A stretch of DNA of 64,000 nucleotides, taken from positions 62,001-126,000 of the forward strand of contig CAJXVU010000004.1 in the NCBI GenBank assembly GCA_913062555.1. The letters run 5' to 3'. The notes below the pieces were generated by a model, which saw nothing but the letters and a program-made list of their open reading frames with translations, was not told the DNA's origin and did no database searches. This DNA is from an uncultured Bacteroidota bacterium (lineage in GTDB: Bacteria > Bacteroidota > Bacteroidia > Flavobacteriales > Flavobacteriaceae). Positions 1 through 8,995 of the stretch are shown one piece after another. A program made the translations under genes and the position numbers. The number at the start of each line of letters is the position of its first letter. Within the stretch, counting starts at the first letter, position 1.

Positions 1-36
1 TTGATCTAAATTTGCTGTATCAATAAAAAATTTCAT
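1..36 (-). CDS. Transaldolase / fructose-6-phosphate aldolase family protein, N-terminal fragment
   Basis: Only the first 12 codons lie in the window; the gene runs off the left edge. They translate to MKFFIDTANLDQ. This matches the conserved start of the small TalC/Fsa-type transaldolases, whose first beta strand carries the Asp of the FxDTA motif. Such enzymes are cytoplasmic TIM barrels that transfer or cleave a dihydroxyacetone unit between sugar phosphates. The gene follows the SDR gene on the same strand after a 107-nt gap. The call rests on a dozen residues plus family knowledge, so the neighbouring sequence would settle it. Confidence 0.72.
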   Translation of the reverse strand, partial: MKFFIDTANLDQ

Positions 37-143
37 TCCGTATTGTTGTTTTAGTTGTGTATAAAATTCGGGGCGAATTTACAACTTTTAAGAAGTGTAG
101 TGACACTATTTTAATTAAAACATATTAACAAACACATTGCTCA

Positions 144-947
144 TTACAATTTATAATGGTTCAGTAGTAATTTTTCATAAACTCTATCAGGGAGGATCCG
201 CTTTAACACGATGGAAAATTTTTGCATAAACTCACCAACTTTATAGTGCACTTTTGGTTTTTTTGTAATTATGATGCCATGTATAGCTTTTGCCATTAAT
301 AAAGGGTCTTTACCACTATCAACATGAGTATTCATTAAGTCCAAAGTATTACCATAAGGCGTTTTATAAGGGGAGTCATCCTTTACTGGGGCATGAAAAC
401 GTCCTGCTGCAATATTGGTTGCAAAATCCCCAGGAGCTACGTTGCACATGTGAATGTTAAAATCTTTAATCTCCATTCTAAAAGCCTCCGTTATAAGTTC
501 CAGAGCGCCTTTACTAGCGCTATAAATTCCACGGTAAGGTAAACCCATATATCCTGCAATGGAAGTCACATTAATTATTAAGCCCGCATTTTGTAATCGC
601 ATCTGTGGCAAAACAGCCTTTATTACATTTATTGGTCCGAAGAAATTTGTGTCAAAATTACGCTTTATTTCTAGCTCTGGAATTTCTTCTATAGGTCCTG
701 TAATCCCAGCTCCCGCATTATTAATAAGCACATCTAATTGTCCTTCTTTCTCTACGACTATTTTCACGCAGCTAACAATACTTTCATTATCTGTGACATC
801 CAAGGCTAAAATAGGAAATTGACTTTCGGAGTAATTTTGAGGATTTCTACTAGTTCCATAGACGATGAATCCTTTTTTAATAAGATATTCACCAACAGAC
901 TTTCCAATTCCTGAAGATCCACCAGTAATTAATACAACTTTAGACAT
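144..947 (-). CDS. SDR family NAD(P)-dependent oxidoreductase
   Basis: A classical short-chain dehydrogenase of 267 residues. The nucleotide-binding TGGSSGIG is at residues 8-15, NNAG at 76-79, the catalytic Ser near 129 and the YSASK box with Tyr142 and Lys146. The family reduces or oxidises alcohol/carbonyl groups with NAD(P)H; the substrate cannot be read from the sequence. The last 70 residues form the variable substrate-lid region and end in a basic segment (KPKVHYKVGEF, KRILPDRVYEKLL). Many lipid- or retinol-like SDRs carry such a tail. It lies alone between the SRP RNA gene and the transaldolase fragment, on the same strand as both. Confidence 0.9.
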   Translation of the reverse strand: MSKVVLITGGSSGIGKSVGEYLIKKGFIVYGTSRNPQNYSESQFPILALDVTDNESIVSCVKIVVEKEGQLDVLINNAGAGITGPIEEIPELEIKRNFDTNFFGPINVIKAVLPQMRLQNAGLIINVTSIAGYMGLPYRGIYSASKGALELITEAFRMEIKDFNIHMCNVAPGDFATNIAAGRFHAPVKDDSPYKTPYGNTLDLMNTHVDSGKDPLLMAKAIHGIIITKKPKVHYKVGEFMQKFSIVLKRILPDRVYEKLLLNHYKL

Positions 948-1017
948 AGTATTATTTTAATTTGTTCGGTAAAGTTAATATTTAAAGTTTTTCAGGAAAG
1001 AAAAAGGCACAAAAAAA

Positions 1018-1111
1018 GGCAAGCTACCTACATCACACCGCTACGACCATTTACCTTTGCTGCGTTCCCGCCCTGGAGGATTCAACAGGAGCTGGTTGTG
1101 TAGGACTTGCC
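1018..1111 (-). ncRNA. ffs: Signal recognition particle RNA, bacterial small type (4.5S RNA)
   Basis: Read on the minus strand, the segment begins GGCAAGTCCTACACAACC and ends GTAGGTAGCTTGCC, so its ends pair into one long hairpin. The apical part contains CAGGGCGGGAACGCAGCAAAGG, which has the GGAA-type tetraloop, the CAGCA side and the internal-loop bases that bind Ffh. The length of about 94 nt suits the small bacterial SRP RNA lacking an Alu domain. The RNA pairs with Ffh to target nascent membrane proteins to FtsY and SecYEG. A Bacteroidetes promoter lies directly upstream. Exact ends are estimated from the pairing. Confidence 0.92.
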
Positions 1112-1115
1112 GCGG

Positions 1116-1145
1116 CAAAGATACAACCTTTTAATAGTTTCACAA
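1116..1145 (-). promoter_or_regulatory. Promoter of the SRP RNA gene
   Basis: On the minus strand a TTG (1145-1143) is followed after 19 bp by TATCTTTG (1123-1116). This is a full match to the Bacteroidetes TTG / TAnnTTTG primary sigma consensus. The RNA 5' end expected from pairing, about 1111, lies about 5 nt downstream of the box. Confidence 0.8.
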
Positions 1146-1198
1146 TGATTTTTTTTACTGAATTTAAATAAATAACTTGCTCAAAAAATAATACCGTT

Positions 1199-2233
1199 AT
1201 GCATCCCATTAAGTTTCTTACAATCATGATTTTAGCAACTACAATAATATCTTGTGGTAGCAATTCAGAACAGAAAAAGAAGGATTTTTCAATTGCTTCA
1301 AATGCCAAAAAGAACACTATCTCTAATGATAAAACACTAACACTATCAATTAATAACGCTAAAAACCATAAAATTGATTCTGTAAGCTATAATTTAAACG
1401 GAAAAAGTGTTACTGATAATATTGATTTAACTGCTATTAAACTTGGGAAGCAAAGCATTAACGCTACTGTATATTATGATGGGCAATCTCAAAACACTTC
1501 ATTAAATTTAATAGTCCTAAGCAGTACTACTCCAAAAATTTATAAATTTAAAGTTATTAACGAATATCCTCATGATATTACGTCATACACACAAGGGCTC
1601 GAATTTTATAACGGTGAACTCTATGAAAGTACGGGGCAACGTGGAAAATCAAAACTCAGAAAGGTAAATTACAAAACAGGCGCAATTTTAAAAGATCTTG
1701 ATTTGGCAAATGGCTATTTTGGTGAAGGACTGACCATATTAGATAATAACATTTATCAGCTTACTTGGCAAAGTGGTACTGGATTTATTTATGACGTGAA
1801 CACCTTTGAAAAGAAGAGCAGTTTTAAATATGGTAAAAGTAAAGAAGGCTGGGGTCTTTGTAACGATAATAAAGTTATTTATAAAAGTGATGGTACCGAA
1901 AAAATTTGGATTCTTGACCCAAATACTCTCGTTGAAAAAGATTTTATTCAGGCCTATACCAATAAAGGAAAAATTTCTAATCTCAATGAATTGGAATGGA
2001 TCAATGGTAAAATATATTCCAATCGTTATCAAAAAAATGGGGTCGCCATAATTAATCCTAAAAATGGAGCTATTGAAGGTGTTATTGACTTTTCTCCACT
2101 GAAAGAGAAAGTTACACAACATCAAACGCTCGATGTTCTCAATGGTATTGCCTACAATCCCGACACCAAAACTATTTTTGTTACAGGAAAGCATTGGGAT
2201 AAGCTTTTTGAAGTTGAAATAATTGAAAATTAA
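1199..2233 (+). CDS. Glutaminyl-peptide cyclotransferase family lipoprotein
   Basis: The protein has 344 residues. It starts with a lipoprotein signal peptide ending in the lipobox TIISC (Cys at about residue 19), so it should be anchored in the envelope. Residues about 40-105 look like a small Ig-like strand domain. From about 115 to the end is the beta-propeller of plant/bacterial-type glutamine cyclotransferases. The hallmark block is YPHDITSYTQGLEF, followed by LYESTGQRGKSKLR; later come GEGLT, TWQ and NELEWINGKIY. These enzymes cyclise N-terminal Gln or Glu to pyroglutamate on exported proteins. In Bacteroidetes many exported proteins begin with Gln after signal cleavage, which gives it a plausible substrate pool. 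The next gene, a thioesterase, starts 31 nt downstream. Confidence 0.88.
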   Translation: MHPIKFLTIMILATTIISCGSNSEQKKKDFSIASNAKKNTISNDKTLTLSINNAKNHKIDSVSYNLNGKSVTDNIDLTAIKLGKQSINATVYYDGQSQNTSLNLIVLSSTTPKIYKFKVINEYPHDITSYTQGLEFYNGELYESTGQRGKSKLRKVNYKTGAILKDLDLANGYFGEGLTILDNNIYQLTWQSGTGFIYDVNTFEKKSSFKYGKSKEGWGLCNDNKVIYKSDGTEKIWILDPNTLVEKDFIQAYTNKGKISNLNELEWINGKIYSNRYQKNGVAIINPKNGAIEGVIDFSPLKEKVTQHQTLDVLNGIAYNPDTKTIFVTGKHWDKLFEVEIIEN

Positions 2234-2264
2234 AAGTTACTGAACACTTATATAAAATTCTAAA

Positions 2265-2657
2265 ATGCATACCTACGAAAAGCTAATCACTGTGGCACTG
2301 GATGATTTAGATGAACTCAATCATGTAAATAATGTACGCTATGTACAATGGATAAATGATATCGCTAAGGAACATTGGTATCAAAACGCATCTCAAGAAA
2401 TGTTGAACGATTTTATATGGGTTGTTATTAAACATTGTATACAGTATAAAGGGGCTGCATTTTTAAACGATGTTTTAAAATTGAGAACCTATGTTTCGTT
2501 TTCTGAAGGCGTTACTTCGATGCGAATTGTTGAAATTTATAATATAAGCACTGATAAATTGCTCGTTAAATCTGAAATTAATTTTTGCTTAATAAATAAG
2601 CGGAATAATCGACCAACCAGAATTCCTGATAACATTTTAAATTTATTCAGCAAATAA
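2265..2657 (+). CDS. Acyl-CoA thioesterase, hotdog fold (4HBT type)
   Basis: A compact 130-residue hotdog-fold protein. It has the 4HBT signature near the N-terminus: DDLDELNHVNNVRYVQWI, with an Asp followed by HVNN on the long central helix. It resembles cytoplasmic acyl-CoA thioesterases of the FcbC/YbgC group that hydrolyse acyl-CoA to free acid and CoA. Chain length and substrate cannot be inferred. It sits 31 nt behind the glutaminyl cyclase gene, so the two are probably co-transcribed, though no functional link is evident. There is no signal peptide. Confidence 0.85.
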   Translation: MHTYEKLITVALDDLDELNHVNNVRYVQWINDIAKEHWYQNASQEMLNDFIWVVIKHCIQYKGAAFLNDVLKLRTYVSFSEGVTSMRIVEIYNISTDKLLVKSEINFCLINKRNNRPTRIPDNILNLFSK

Positions 2658-2725
2658 TACAATTTGAATACTAATTCCTGTTTTCAAAAGTTATATTTTT
2701 AGCTTGTAAAATATACATTTACTAA

Positions 2726-4309
2726 ATGAAGCGTAACCTATACTATATACTTAGCGTTTGTATTTTAATGTTTTGGAGTTCCTGCCGCAAAGACTTCGAG
2801 TTTGTTCCTGGCAATGGCACTCTAGAATTTTCTAAAGACACCGTTTATCTCGATACTGTGTTTACCAATATTGGTTCGAGTACCTACACTTTAAAAGTTT
2901 ATAATAGAAGCAATACAGATATTGTCATTCCAACATTGCGATTAGCACAAGGTGAAAATTCTATGTTTAGACTAAATGTAGATGGGATGATAGGCAGTGG
3001 CGTCATGGTTGGAAAAGCATTTGAAAATGTCGAGCTACTTGCAAAAGACAGCATGTTTATTTTTATTGAAACCACAATTGATATTGAAGCTTTAGTAGCT
3101 TCTGAAACTCAATTTTTATACACAGATGCCATTGAATTTGACGCTGGTGCAGAGCTACAAAAAGTTGAACTGGTATCTTTAGTAAAAGATGCCATTTTTA
3201 TATACCCGCAGCGCTCTATTGATAATACCACTGGACAAACTATTATTGAAACTCTTAAATTTGATATTGACGGTGATGGCATAGAGGATGAAACCGACAT
3301 ACAAGGTCGTTTCTTGACTGACCAAGAACTCACTTTTTCAAATGAAAAGCCCTATGTAATCTATGGCTATGCCGCAGTTAACAATTCAAAAACCTTAAAC
3401 ATTGCTGCAGGAGCACGTATACATTTTCATGCCAACTCTGGACTTATAGTTACCAGTGGAGGCACTTTGGAAGTTAACGGACTCCCTAGTACAGATCAAG
3501 AATTATTAGAAGGTGAAGTTATTTTTGAAGGTGATCGCTTAGAACCTAGTTTTGAAAATGTTCCAGGACAATGGCAAGCCATTTGGTTATTTGATGGCAG
3601 TGTAGCTAACACGATAAATCATGCTACAATTAAAAATAGCATCGTTGGTGTTTTAAGTGATGGCAACCAAGATGACAATACAAAATTGAGCATTACAAAT
3701 AGTCAAATCTATAATTCCAGTAATTTCGGGATCTTGGGTCGTGGTAGCAATATATACGGTGAAAATGTAGTCATTAATAATTGTGGTCAATCAGCTTTTG
3801 CGGGTACTTACGGTGGTTCATACAATTTTGTTCATTCCACTATGGTAAACTATTGGACACATAGTTTTAGACAATTTCCGTCGGTATTACTTAATAATTA
3901 TATCGTTGATCAAGACAACAATACTTTTACTAACCCATTGGATGCAGCAAATTTTACCAATTGCATAATTTACGGCAGTGATAATCCAGAACTTATTTTG
4001 GATAAGGATGCTTCGGACGAATTTAATTTTAAATTTACCAATTGCCTGATTAAGTTTGATCCTTCCGGACTAAATATTGCTGGAGATCAATACGATTTTA
4101 ACAACACCGCTCTGTACGAAAATGTGCTTTTCAATCTTGATCCAGAATTTTTAGATGCTCAAAACAATAAACTAAATATTCCTCTTGATTCTGCTGCGGA
4201 TAACTTTGGGATTATATTCGGAAATTTATCATCTGATATTTTAAATACACCCAGAGGTGCTACTCCAGATTTGGGCGCTTATGAGAGTATCGTGTTCGAG
4301 GAAGATTAA
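2726..4309 (+). CDS. Lipoprotein with probable right-handed beta-helix domain, function unknown
   Basis: A 527-residue exported protein with a lipoprotein signal peptide (lipobox WSSC, Cys at about residue 20). Residues about 30-170 form a beta-rich region with LEFSKDTVYLDTVFTNIGSSTYTLKVYN, an Ig-like pattern common in Bacteroidetes surface proteins. An acidic DIDGDGIEDETD motif near 185-197 looks like a calcium-binding loop. The rest has short repeating strands (INHATIKNSIVGV, LSITNSQIYNSSNFGI, IYGENVVINNCG), typical of parallel beta-helix proteins. No catalytic motif was recognised, and binding of carbohydrate or a structural role are both possible. A strong bidirectional hairpin follows the stop codon. 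Confidence 0.7.
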   Translation: MKRNLYYILSVCILMFWSSCRKDFEFVPGNGTLEFSKDTVYLDTVFTNIGSSTYTLKVYNRSNTDIVIPTLRLAQGENSMFRLNVDGMIGSGVMVGKAFENVELLAKDSMFIFIETTIDIEALVASETQFLYTDAIEFDAGAELQKVELVSLVKDAIFIYPQRSIDNTTGQTIIETLKFDIDGDGIEDETDIQGRFLTDQELTFSNEKPYVIYGYAAVNNSKTLNIAAGARIHFHANSGLIVTSGGTLEVNGLPSTDQELLEGEVIFEGDRLEPSFENVPGQWQAIWLFDGSVANTINHATIKNSIVGVLSDGNQDDNTKLSITNSQIYNSSNFGILGRGSNIYGENVVINNCGQSAFAGTYGGSYNFVHSTMVNYWTHSFRQFPSVLLNNYIVDQDNNTFTNPLDAANFTNCIIYGSDNPELILDKDASDEFNFKFTNCLIKFDPSGLNIAGDQYDFNNTALYENVLFNLDPEFLDAQNNKLNIPLDSAADNFGIIFGNLSSDILNTPRGATPDLGAYESIVFEED

Positions 4310-4322
4310 ATACTATTAAAAG

Positions 4323-4348
4323 TAAAAGCCTGCTAACGCAGGCTTTTA
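4323..4348. terminator. Bidirectional rho-independent terminator
   Basis: A perfect 11-bp stem (TAAAAGCCTGC / GCAGGCTTTTA) with a TAAC loop lies between two convergent genes. Because the stem is flanked by A on one side and T on the other, it can end transcripts from both the lipoprotein gene and glyA. Confidence 0.88.
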
Positions 4349-4373
4349 CACTATATAAATCTATAATGTAGTA

Positions 4374-5663
4374 CTATAGTGCTTCAATTTCTGATGCAAA
4401 CAATGGTCTTCCAGCCATCATTTCATTGACTTTATCTTTAACAGCTTCTAATACAATTTCATTCTCATGATTACTAATCACTTCATCTACAAGCTCAACA
4501 ATTGAAGTCATTTCGGTCTCTTTCAATCCTCTAGTTGTAACTGCCGCCACTCCAATTCTAATTCCAGAAGTCACAAAAGGTGATTTATCATCAAAAGGAA
4601 CCATGTTTTTATTTACAGTAATATCGGCCTTCCCTAAGGCTAAATCAGCTTCCTTACCAGTAAGATTTTTGTTTCTAAGGTCAATTAACATCATATGGTT
4701 ATCTGTACCTTTAGAAATTATATCATATCCTTTGGCCACAAACGCTTTTGCCATAGCATCTGCATTCTTTTTAACCTGTAAAATATACTGCATAAACTCA
4801 TCTGTAAGCGCTTCACCAAAAGCAATGGCTTTAGCTGCAATGGTATGTTCTAATGGGCCACCTTGATTCCCTGGGAATACAGCTGAATCTAATAAAGAAG
4901 ACATCATTCGTAACTTTCCAGATTTAAATGTAATTCCAAATGGATTTTCAAAATCTTCACCCATCATTATAATTCCACCTCTTGGACCTCTTAAGGTTTT
5001 ATGAGTTGTTGTTGTTACTATATGACAATGAGGAATTGGATCGTTTAAAATACCTTTAGCAATTAATCCAGCAGGATGTGATATATCTGCCATTAAAATA
5101 GCACCAACACTATCTGCAATTGCTCTAAAGCGTTTAAAATCCATATCACGAGAATAAGCAGAAGCACCAGCAATAATAAGCTTTGGTTGCTCTGCTATAG
5201 CAATAGCCTCCATAGCATCATAATCAATTAAACCATCTTCCTCTTTTACACCATAAAACACAGGATTGAATAGTTTACCAGAAAAATTCACTGGAGAACC
5301 GTGAGTTAGATGTCCACCGTGAGACAAATCAAATCCTAAAATTTTATCTCCAGGGTTTAAACATGCTGCAAACACAGCCGTATTAGCCTGACTACCAGAA
5401 TGTGGCTGTACATTTACGTATACAGCACCAAATAATGTTTTAGCTCTGTCAATAGCAAGTTTCTCAACTTCATCTACGACTTCACAGCCTCCATAATAAC
5501 GTTTACCAGGATACCCTTCGGCATATTTATTGGTTAAAACTGAACCTGCAGCTTCCATTACCTGGTTGCTCACAAAGTTTTCCGAAGCAATTAATTCAAG
5601 ACCGTGTAGTTGACGTTCTTTTTCAGCTGCTATCAATTCAAAGATTTGTTCGTCGCGTTCCAT
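4374..5663 (-). CDS. glyA: Serine hydroxymethyltransferase
   Basis: A full-length PLP enzyme of 429 residues. It converts serine and tetrahydrofolate to glycine and 5,10-methylene-THF, the main entry of one-carbon units. Visible landmarks are the N-terminal [17 protein letters not shown], the PLP-anchoring [11 protein letters not shown] block with Lys222, and [11 protein letters not shown]. The C-terminal domain ends normally. It is slightly longer than the E. coli enzyme (417) but typical for Bacteroidetes. It is monocistronic as seen: its 3' end faces a strong terminator and a TAnnTTTG box lies 28 nt before the ATG. Confidence 0.98.
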   Translation of the reverse strand: MERDEQIFELIAAEKERQLHGLELIASENFVSNQVMEAAGSVLTNKYAEGYPGKRYYGGCEVVDEVEKLAIDRAKTLFGAVYVNVQPHSGSQANTAVFAACLNPGDKILGFDLSHGGHLTHGSPVNFSGKLFNPVFYGVKEEDGLIDYDAMEAIAIAEQPKLIIAGASAYSRDMDFKRFRAIADSVGAILMADISHPAGLIAKGILNDPIPHCHIVTTTTHKTLRGPRGGIIMMGEDFENPFGITFKSGKLRMMSSLLDSAVFPGNQGGPLEHTIAAKAIAFGEALTDEFMQYILQVKKNADAMAKAFVAKGYDIISKGTDNHMMLIDLRNKNLTGKEADLALGKADITVNKNMVPFDDKSPFVTSGIRIGVAAVTTRGLKETEMTSIVELVDEVISNHENEIVLEAVKDKVNEMMAGRPLFASEIEAL

Positions 5664-5691
5664 AAGATGTTATTATCATTAAATTAAGTGG

Positions 5692-5699
5692 CAAAATTA
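5692..5699 (-). promoter_or_regulatory. Predicted -7 box of glyA
   Basis: On the minus strand it reads TAATTTTG, matching TAnnTTTG, 28 nt before the glyA ATG. No TTG was found at the expected -33 spacing, so only the -7 element supports it. Confidence 0.5.
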
Positions 5700-5823
5700 A
5701 CAAATACATTAGTTTAAAACACTAAAAAACATATTTTTACTTAAAATTTTTTAATAGTTTTAAAGTCATTACAATGAACTTACATTTTAATTATGAAATT
5801 CGTATTAATATTAAAAAATTATG

Positions 5824-5831
5824 TAGGTTTG
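5824..5831 (+). promoter_or_regulatory. Predicted -7 box of the fumarylacetoacetase gene
   Basis: TAGGTTTG matches TAnnTTTG and lies 38 nt before the ATG at 5870. This predicts a leader of about 30 nt. The -33 TTG is not evident. The rest of the 206-nt divergent gap with glyA shows nothing else recognisable. Confidence 0.5.
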
Positions 5832-5869
5832 ATGCATAAAATATAAAAGTAATAATCAACATTTTACAT

Positions 5870-7162
5870 ATGTCTATATCAGCCAATAATCCAGACAGAA
5901 CTTCGTGGCTCCACGTTGATAAAAATTCAGACTTCCCAATTCAAAACATACCATTCGGAGTGTTTTTAACCAGAGATGATATAATTACCATTGGAACACG
6001 TATTGGTGATACCGCAATCGATTTGGGTGCACTGCATCAATTGGGGTATTTTGATGGCATACCATTAACTGATGACATTTTCCTTCAAGATACACTTAAT
6101 GATTTTATTGCTGATGGTCGTAAAACCTGGCGTTTAGTGCGTAATAGAATTTCAGAGTTATTTGACAGCAATAACACTTCATTAAAGAACAATAAAAAAA
6201 ATAAAGAAACGGTACTTTTTCGTCTGGATGAAATTGAAATGCAATTGCCAGCACAAATTGGTGATTACACTGATTTTTATGCTAGTAAAGAGCATGCTAC
6301 CAATGTTGGTATTATGTTTAGAGGCGTTGAAAATGCACTAATGCCAAACTGGCTTCACCTTCCCGTTGGATATCACGGCCGTAGCTCATCTATAATTCCT
6401 TCTGGAATTCCTGTGCATAGACCACAAGGGCAAACGCTCCCAGCCGGTGCAACAAGCCCTGTGTTTGGTCCTTCAAAATTAGTGGATTTTGAATTAGAAA
6501 TGGCATTTATCACTACTGATGCGAACGATTTAGGAGAACCAATTCCTATTGAAGAAGCCGAAGAATATATCTTTGGATTGGTTTTATTTAACGATTGGAG
6601 TGCTAGAGATATTCAAAAATGGGAATATGTACCATTAGGACCCTTTTTAGGAAAAAACTTTGCCTCCTCTATTTCTCCTTGGATTGTAACCCTTGATGCT
6701 TTAGAACCGTTTAGAGTTGACACCCCAAAACAAGATCCGCAGCCCTTAGAATATTTACAATTTAAAGGCAAAAAGAGTTTTGATATCAAATTAGAAGCTT
6801 CAATTCAACCCAAAAATGCTAAGGAAACTATTGTAAGTAAGTCCAATTTTAAATATATGTATTGGAATATGGCACAACAGCTCGCGCATCATACTGTCAA
6901 TGGTTGCCCTGTAAATTCTGGTGACATGATGGGTAGTGGAACAATTTCTGGCCCAACTGAAGATTCTTATGGATCAATGTTGGAACTGTCCTGGAAAGGT
7001 GAAAAATCAATCCCAATGAAAGATGGTACTGAGCGCAAATTTATCAATGATTACGACACAGTAATTATGCGAGGTTATTCTGAAAAAGACGGAACTCGAA
7101 TTGGGTTTGGAGAAGTCAAATCACAACTCCTTCCTATATTTAATCCAAAGAAAAAAAAATAA
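5870..7162 (+). CDS. fahA: Fumarylacetoacetase
   Basis: A 430-residue protein matching the full fumarylacetoacetate hydrolase layout. An N-terminal SH3-like domain (about 1-120) is followed by the FAH catalytic domain. That domain shows DFYASKEHATNVG (metal-binding Asp and catalytic His), GYHGRSSSI, ELEMAF, LFNDWSARDIQKWEYVPLGPFLGKN, and GSGTISGP. It cleaves 4-fumarylacetoacetate to fumarate and acetoacetate, the last step of tyrosine and homogentisate breakdown. The other tyrosine-degradation genes are not next to it here. It is followed by its own hairpin terminator, so it looks monocistronic. Confidence 0.97.
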   Translation: MSISANNPDRTSWLHVDKNSDFPIQNIPFGVFLTRDDIITIGTRIGDTAIDLGALHQLGYFDGIPLTDDIFLQDTLNDFIADGRKTWRLVRNRISELFDSNNTSLKNNKKNKETVLFRLDEIEMQLPAQIGDYTDFYASKEHATNVGIMFRGVENALMPNWLHLPVGYHGRSSSIIPSGIPVHRPQGQTLPAGATSPVFGPSKLVDFELEMAFITTDANDLGEPIPIEEAEEYIFGLVLFNDWSARDIQKWEYVPLGPFLGKNFASSISPWIVTLDALEPFRVDTPKQDPQPLEYLQFKGKKSFDIKLEASIQPKNAKETIVSKSNFKYMYWNMAQQLAHHTVNGCPVNSGDMMGSGTISGPTEDSYGSMLELSWKGEKSIPMKDGTERKFINDYDTVIMRGYSEKDGTRIGFGEVKSQLLPIFNPKKKK

Positions 7163-7188
7163 TATCACTTTCATATTCAATATCTTAG

Positions 7189-7220
7189 CCCTCAAAAATA
7201 AACTTTGGGGGTTATTTTTT
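7189..7220 (+). terminator. Rho-independent terminator of the fumarylacetoacetase gene
   Basis: CCCTCAAA (7189-7196) pairs with TTTGGGGG (7204-7211) through 8 bp including one G-T pair. A 7-nt loop separates the arms, and a TTATTTTTT run follows. Confidence 0.7.
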
Positions 7221-7275
7221 CTCATTTGGCATCATAATTGAAATTTATGAGACCAAGAACATTAAAACCAAACCT

Positions 7276-8457
7276 ATGAAACGATTAATACTTTTAAGTT
7301 TATGCTTTTCCATTTTAATGTCTTGTGGTGGAAAAAAGCAAATTGAAAAAGCATTATATGCTGGTAATTATGACCAGGCAATTTCTAATGCTCTTAAAAA
7401 GCTCGAAACAAATAAGAACAAAAAAAGAAAGCGTGATTTTATATTAATGCTTGAAAACGCCTATCACAAAGCTGTTGAACGTGATTTAAACACGATACAA
7501 AAACTTAAAACGGATGGGAATTCTGAGCATTATAAAACTATTTATGAAATCTATGCAAACTTAGATGCACGTCAGGAAGCTATAAAACCATTGATGCCAT
7601 TAAATATTGAAGGCAGAAATATTCCATTTACATTCAGTGACTATACTGAAGCAATCGTTGACTATCGATATAAGGTTTCTGATTTCTTAGCCGATAAAGG
7701 ATTAGATTTATTGGATACAAACGATAAATTTAATGCTAAAGAAGCCTACCGTTTATTTGAATATATTGAGCGAATTAATCCAAATTTTGAAGATGTAAGA
7801 GAGCTCATGGTAGAAGCACATCAAAAAGGGACAGATTTTATATTGGTAAGTATAGAAAACCAAACAGAACAGGTCATTCCTCAACGTCTGGAAGATGATT
7901 TATTAAATTTTGACACTTATGGCCTAAACAATTTCTGGACTGTGTATCACGCCGTTGATGACAAAATATCTGGTTACGACTATACGATGCAATTACAATT
8001 AAAGCGTATAAACATCTCTCCTGAAAGAGTTCATGAACGTGAATTTGTGAGAGAAGCAGACGTTGTTGATGGCTGGGAATATGAACTTGATACCAATGGA
8101 AATGTCGTCAAAGACAGTTTAGGAAACGATATTAAAATTGATAGAATAATTAGAGCGAATTGTAAATTATATGAATTCAGGCAAACCAAATCAACTCAGG
8201 TTATAGCTGACGTTGTGTATTCTAACCTGAATACTAATGAACTATTAGATACTTTTACAATTGATAGCGAGTTTGTGTTTGAAAATATTTACGCTAGATC
8301 ACGGGGAGATAAAAGAGCACTTACAAATAAAGATAGACGACTAATTAAACACAGACGCATCGCATTTCCAAGTAATGAACAAATGGTTTATGATACGGGG
8401 GAAGATTTAAAACAAAAACTTAAACGTATTATAAATAAGTATACGATTAGAAGATAA
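7276..8457 (+). CDS. Lipoprotein of unknown function with tandem helical N-terminal half
   Basis: A 393-residue predicted lipoprotein with lipobox LMSCG (Cys at about residue 17). Residues about 20-185 are helix-rich and repetitive in style (YAGNYDQAISNALKKLETNK; FNAKEAYRLFEYIERINPNFEDVREL), resembling TPR-like repeats. The second half, about 190-370, is beta-rich. It contains SIENQTEQVIPQRLEDDLL and a segment describing a long strand pair around VREADVVDGWEYELDTNGNV. The C-terminus is basic (KQKLKRIINKYTIRR). I do not recognise an enzyme motif. It is a common flavobacterial envelope type. It converges with ytxJ on a stem-loop element. Confidence 0.65.
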   Translation: MKRLILLSLCFSILMSCGGKKQIEKALYAGNYDQAISNALKKLETNKNKKRKRDFILMLENAYHKAVERDLNTIQKLKTDGNSEHYKTIYEIYANLDARQEAIKPLMPLNIEGRNIPFTFSDYTEAIVDYRYKVSDFLADKGLDLLDTNDKFNAKEAYRLFEYIERINPNFEDVRELMVEAHQKGTDFILVSIENQTEQVIPQRLEDDLLNFDTYGLNNFWTVYHAVDDKISGYDYTMQLQLKRINISPERVHEREFVREADVVDGWEYELDTNGNVVKDSLGNDIKIDRIIRANCKLYEFRQTKSTQVIADVVYSNLNTNELLDTFTIDSEFVFENIYARSRGDKRALTNKDRRLIKHRRIAFPSNEQMVYDTGEDLKQKLKRIINKYTIRR

Positions 8458-8462
8458 TATTG

Positions 8463-8516
8463 CTGTCTGAAAAGTAAAATCTCATGTCATCTTGAGGTTC
8501 ATTACTTTTCAGACAG
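8463..8516. repeat. 54-nt stem-loop element, copy 1, acting as a bidirectional terminator
   Basis: A perfect 15-bp stem joins CTGTCTGAAAAGTAA (8463-8477) and TTACTTTTCAGACAG (8502-8516) around a 24-nt loop that itself contains CTCA/TGAG. It lies between the convergent lipoprotein and ytxJ genes. The same architecture and similar loop bases recur at 13024-13076. See findings. Confidence 0.8.
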
Positions 8517-8524
8517 TTTATTTT

Positions 8525-8911
8525 TTATATGTACTTCTGTAGTTCAATAGCGTTTATCCCTCCATGAGACGCGTGAGTAACGACTTCCCCTTTTTTAATA
8601 ATTAAAATTTGAGGAGATTCATGAAATACTTGAAACTTATAACCAATTTCACTGGAGACATCTCTATGATTCAATAGATCCAAATAATACAAATCTGCAT
8701 CTTTATCACTCAATGTATAAGCCGACACAAACTGCTTCATTACCATACTACTAATTCCGCAACGCGTCGAATGCTTAAACACAATTTGTGTTTTACTTTT
8801 AGACTTTTCACTTATATAACTTAGTTGTGCGGTTGTACTCAACGGAATCCAAGGTAAAATCTTTTCTTCCTTTGGTTCTGATGCCTTAAATATATTTTTA
8901 AATAATCCCAT
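8525..8911 (-). CDS. ytxJ: Bacillithiol-system redox protein YtxJ (monothiol bacilliredoxin)
   Basis: A 128-residue thioredoxin-fold protein of the YtxJ (DUF2847) family. The active site is STRCGISSMVMKQF, with a single Cys at about residue 51. After it come the strand LYYLDLLNHRDVSSEI and the cis-Pro region HESPQILII, then THASHGGI near the C-terminus. It is proposed to reduce protein-bacillithiol mixed disulfides in the cytoplasm. Its presence suggests this organism makes bacillithiol, although no bsh genes are in the window. It stands alone, converging with the preceding lipoprotein gene and divergent from clpB. Confidence 0.88.
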   Translation of the reverse strand: MGLFKNIFKASEPKEEKILPWIPLSTTAQLSYISEKSKSKTQIVFKHSTRCGISSMVMKQFVSAYTLSDKDADLYYLDLLNHRDVSSEIGYKFQVFHESPQILIIKKGEVVTHASHGGINAIELQKYI

Positions 8912-8995
8912 TTTTTGTTGTGTCTTTTCATCCTCATACTGTTGAGAATTTCATTTCAATTTTTTAATAGTCGTATCATTTTCTATTCCTTACAG

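Noticed and set aside
1051..1317. Open frame on the minus strand across the SRP RNA region
   Set aside because: It covers the RNA gene and the start of the cyclase gene on the other strand and has no protein family features.
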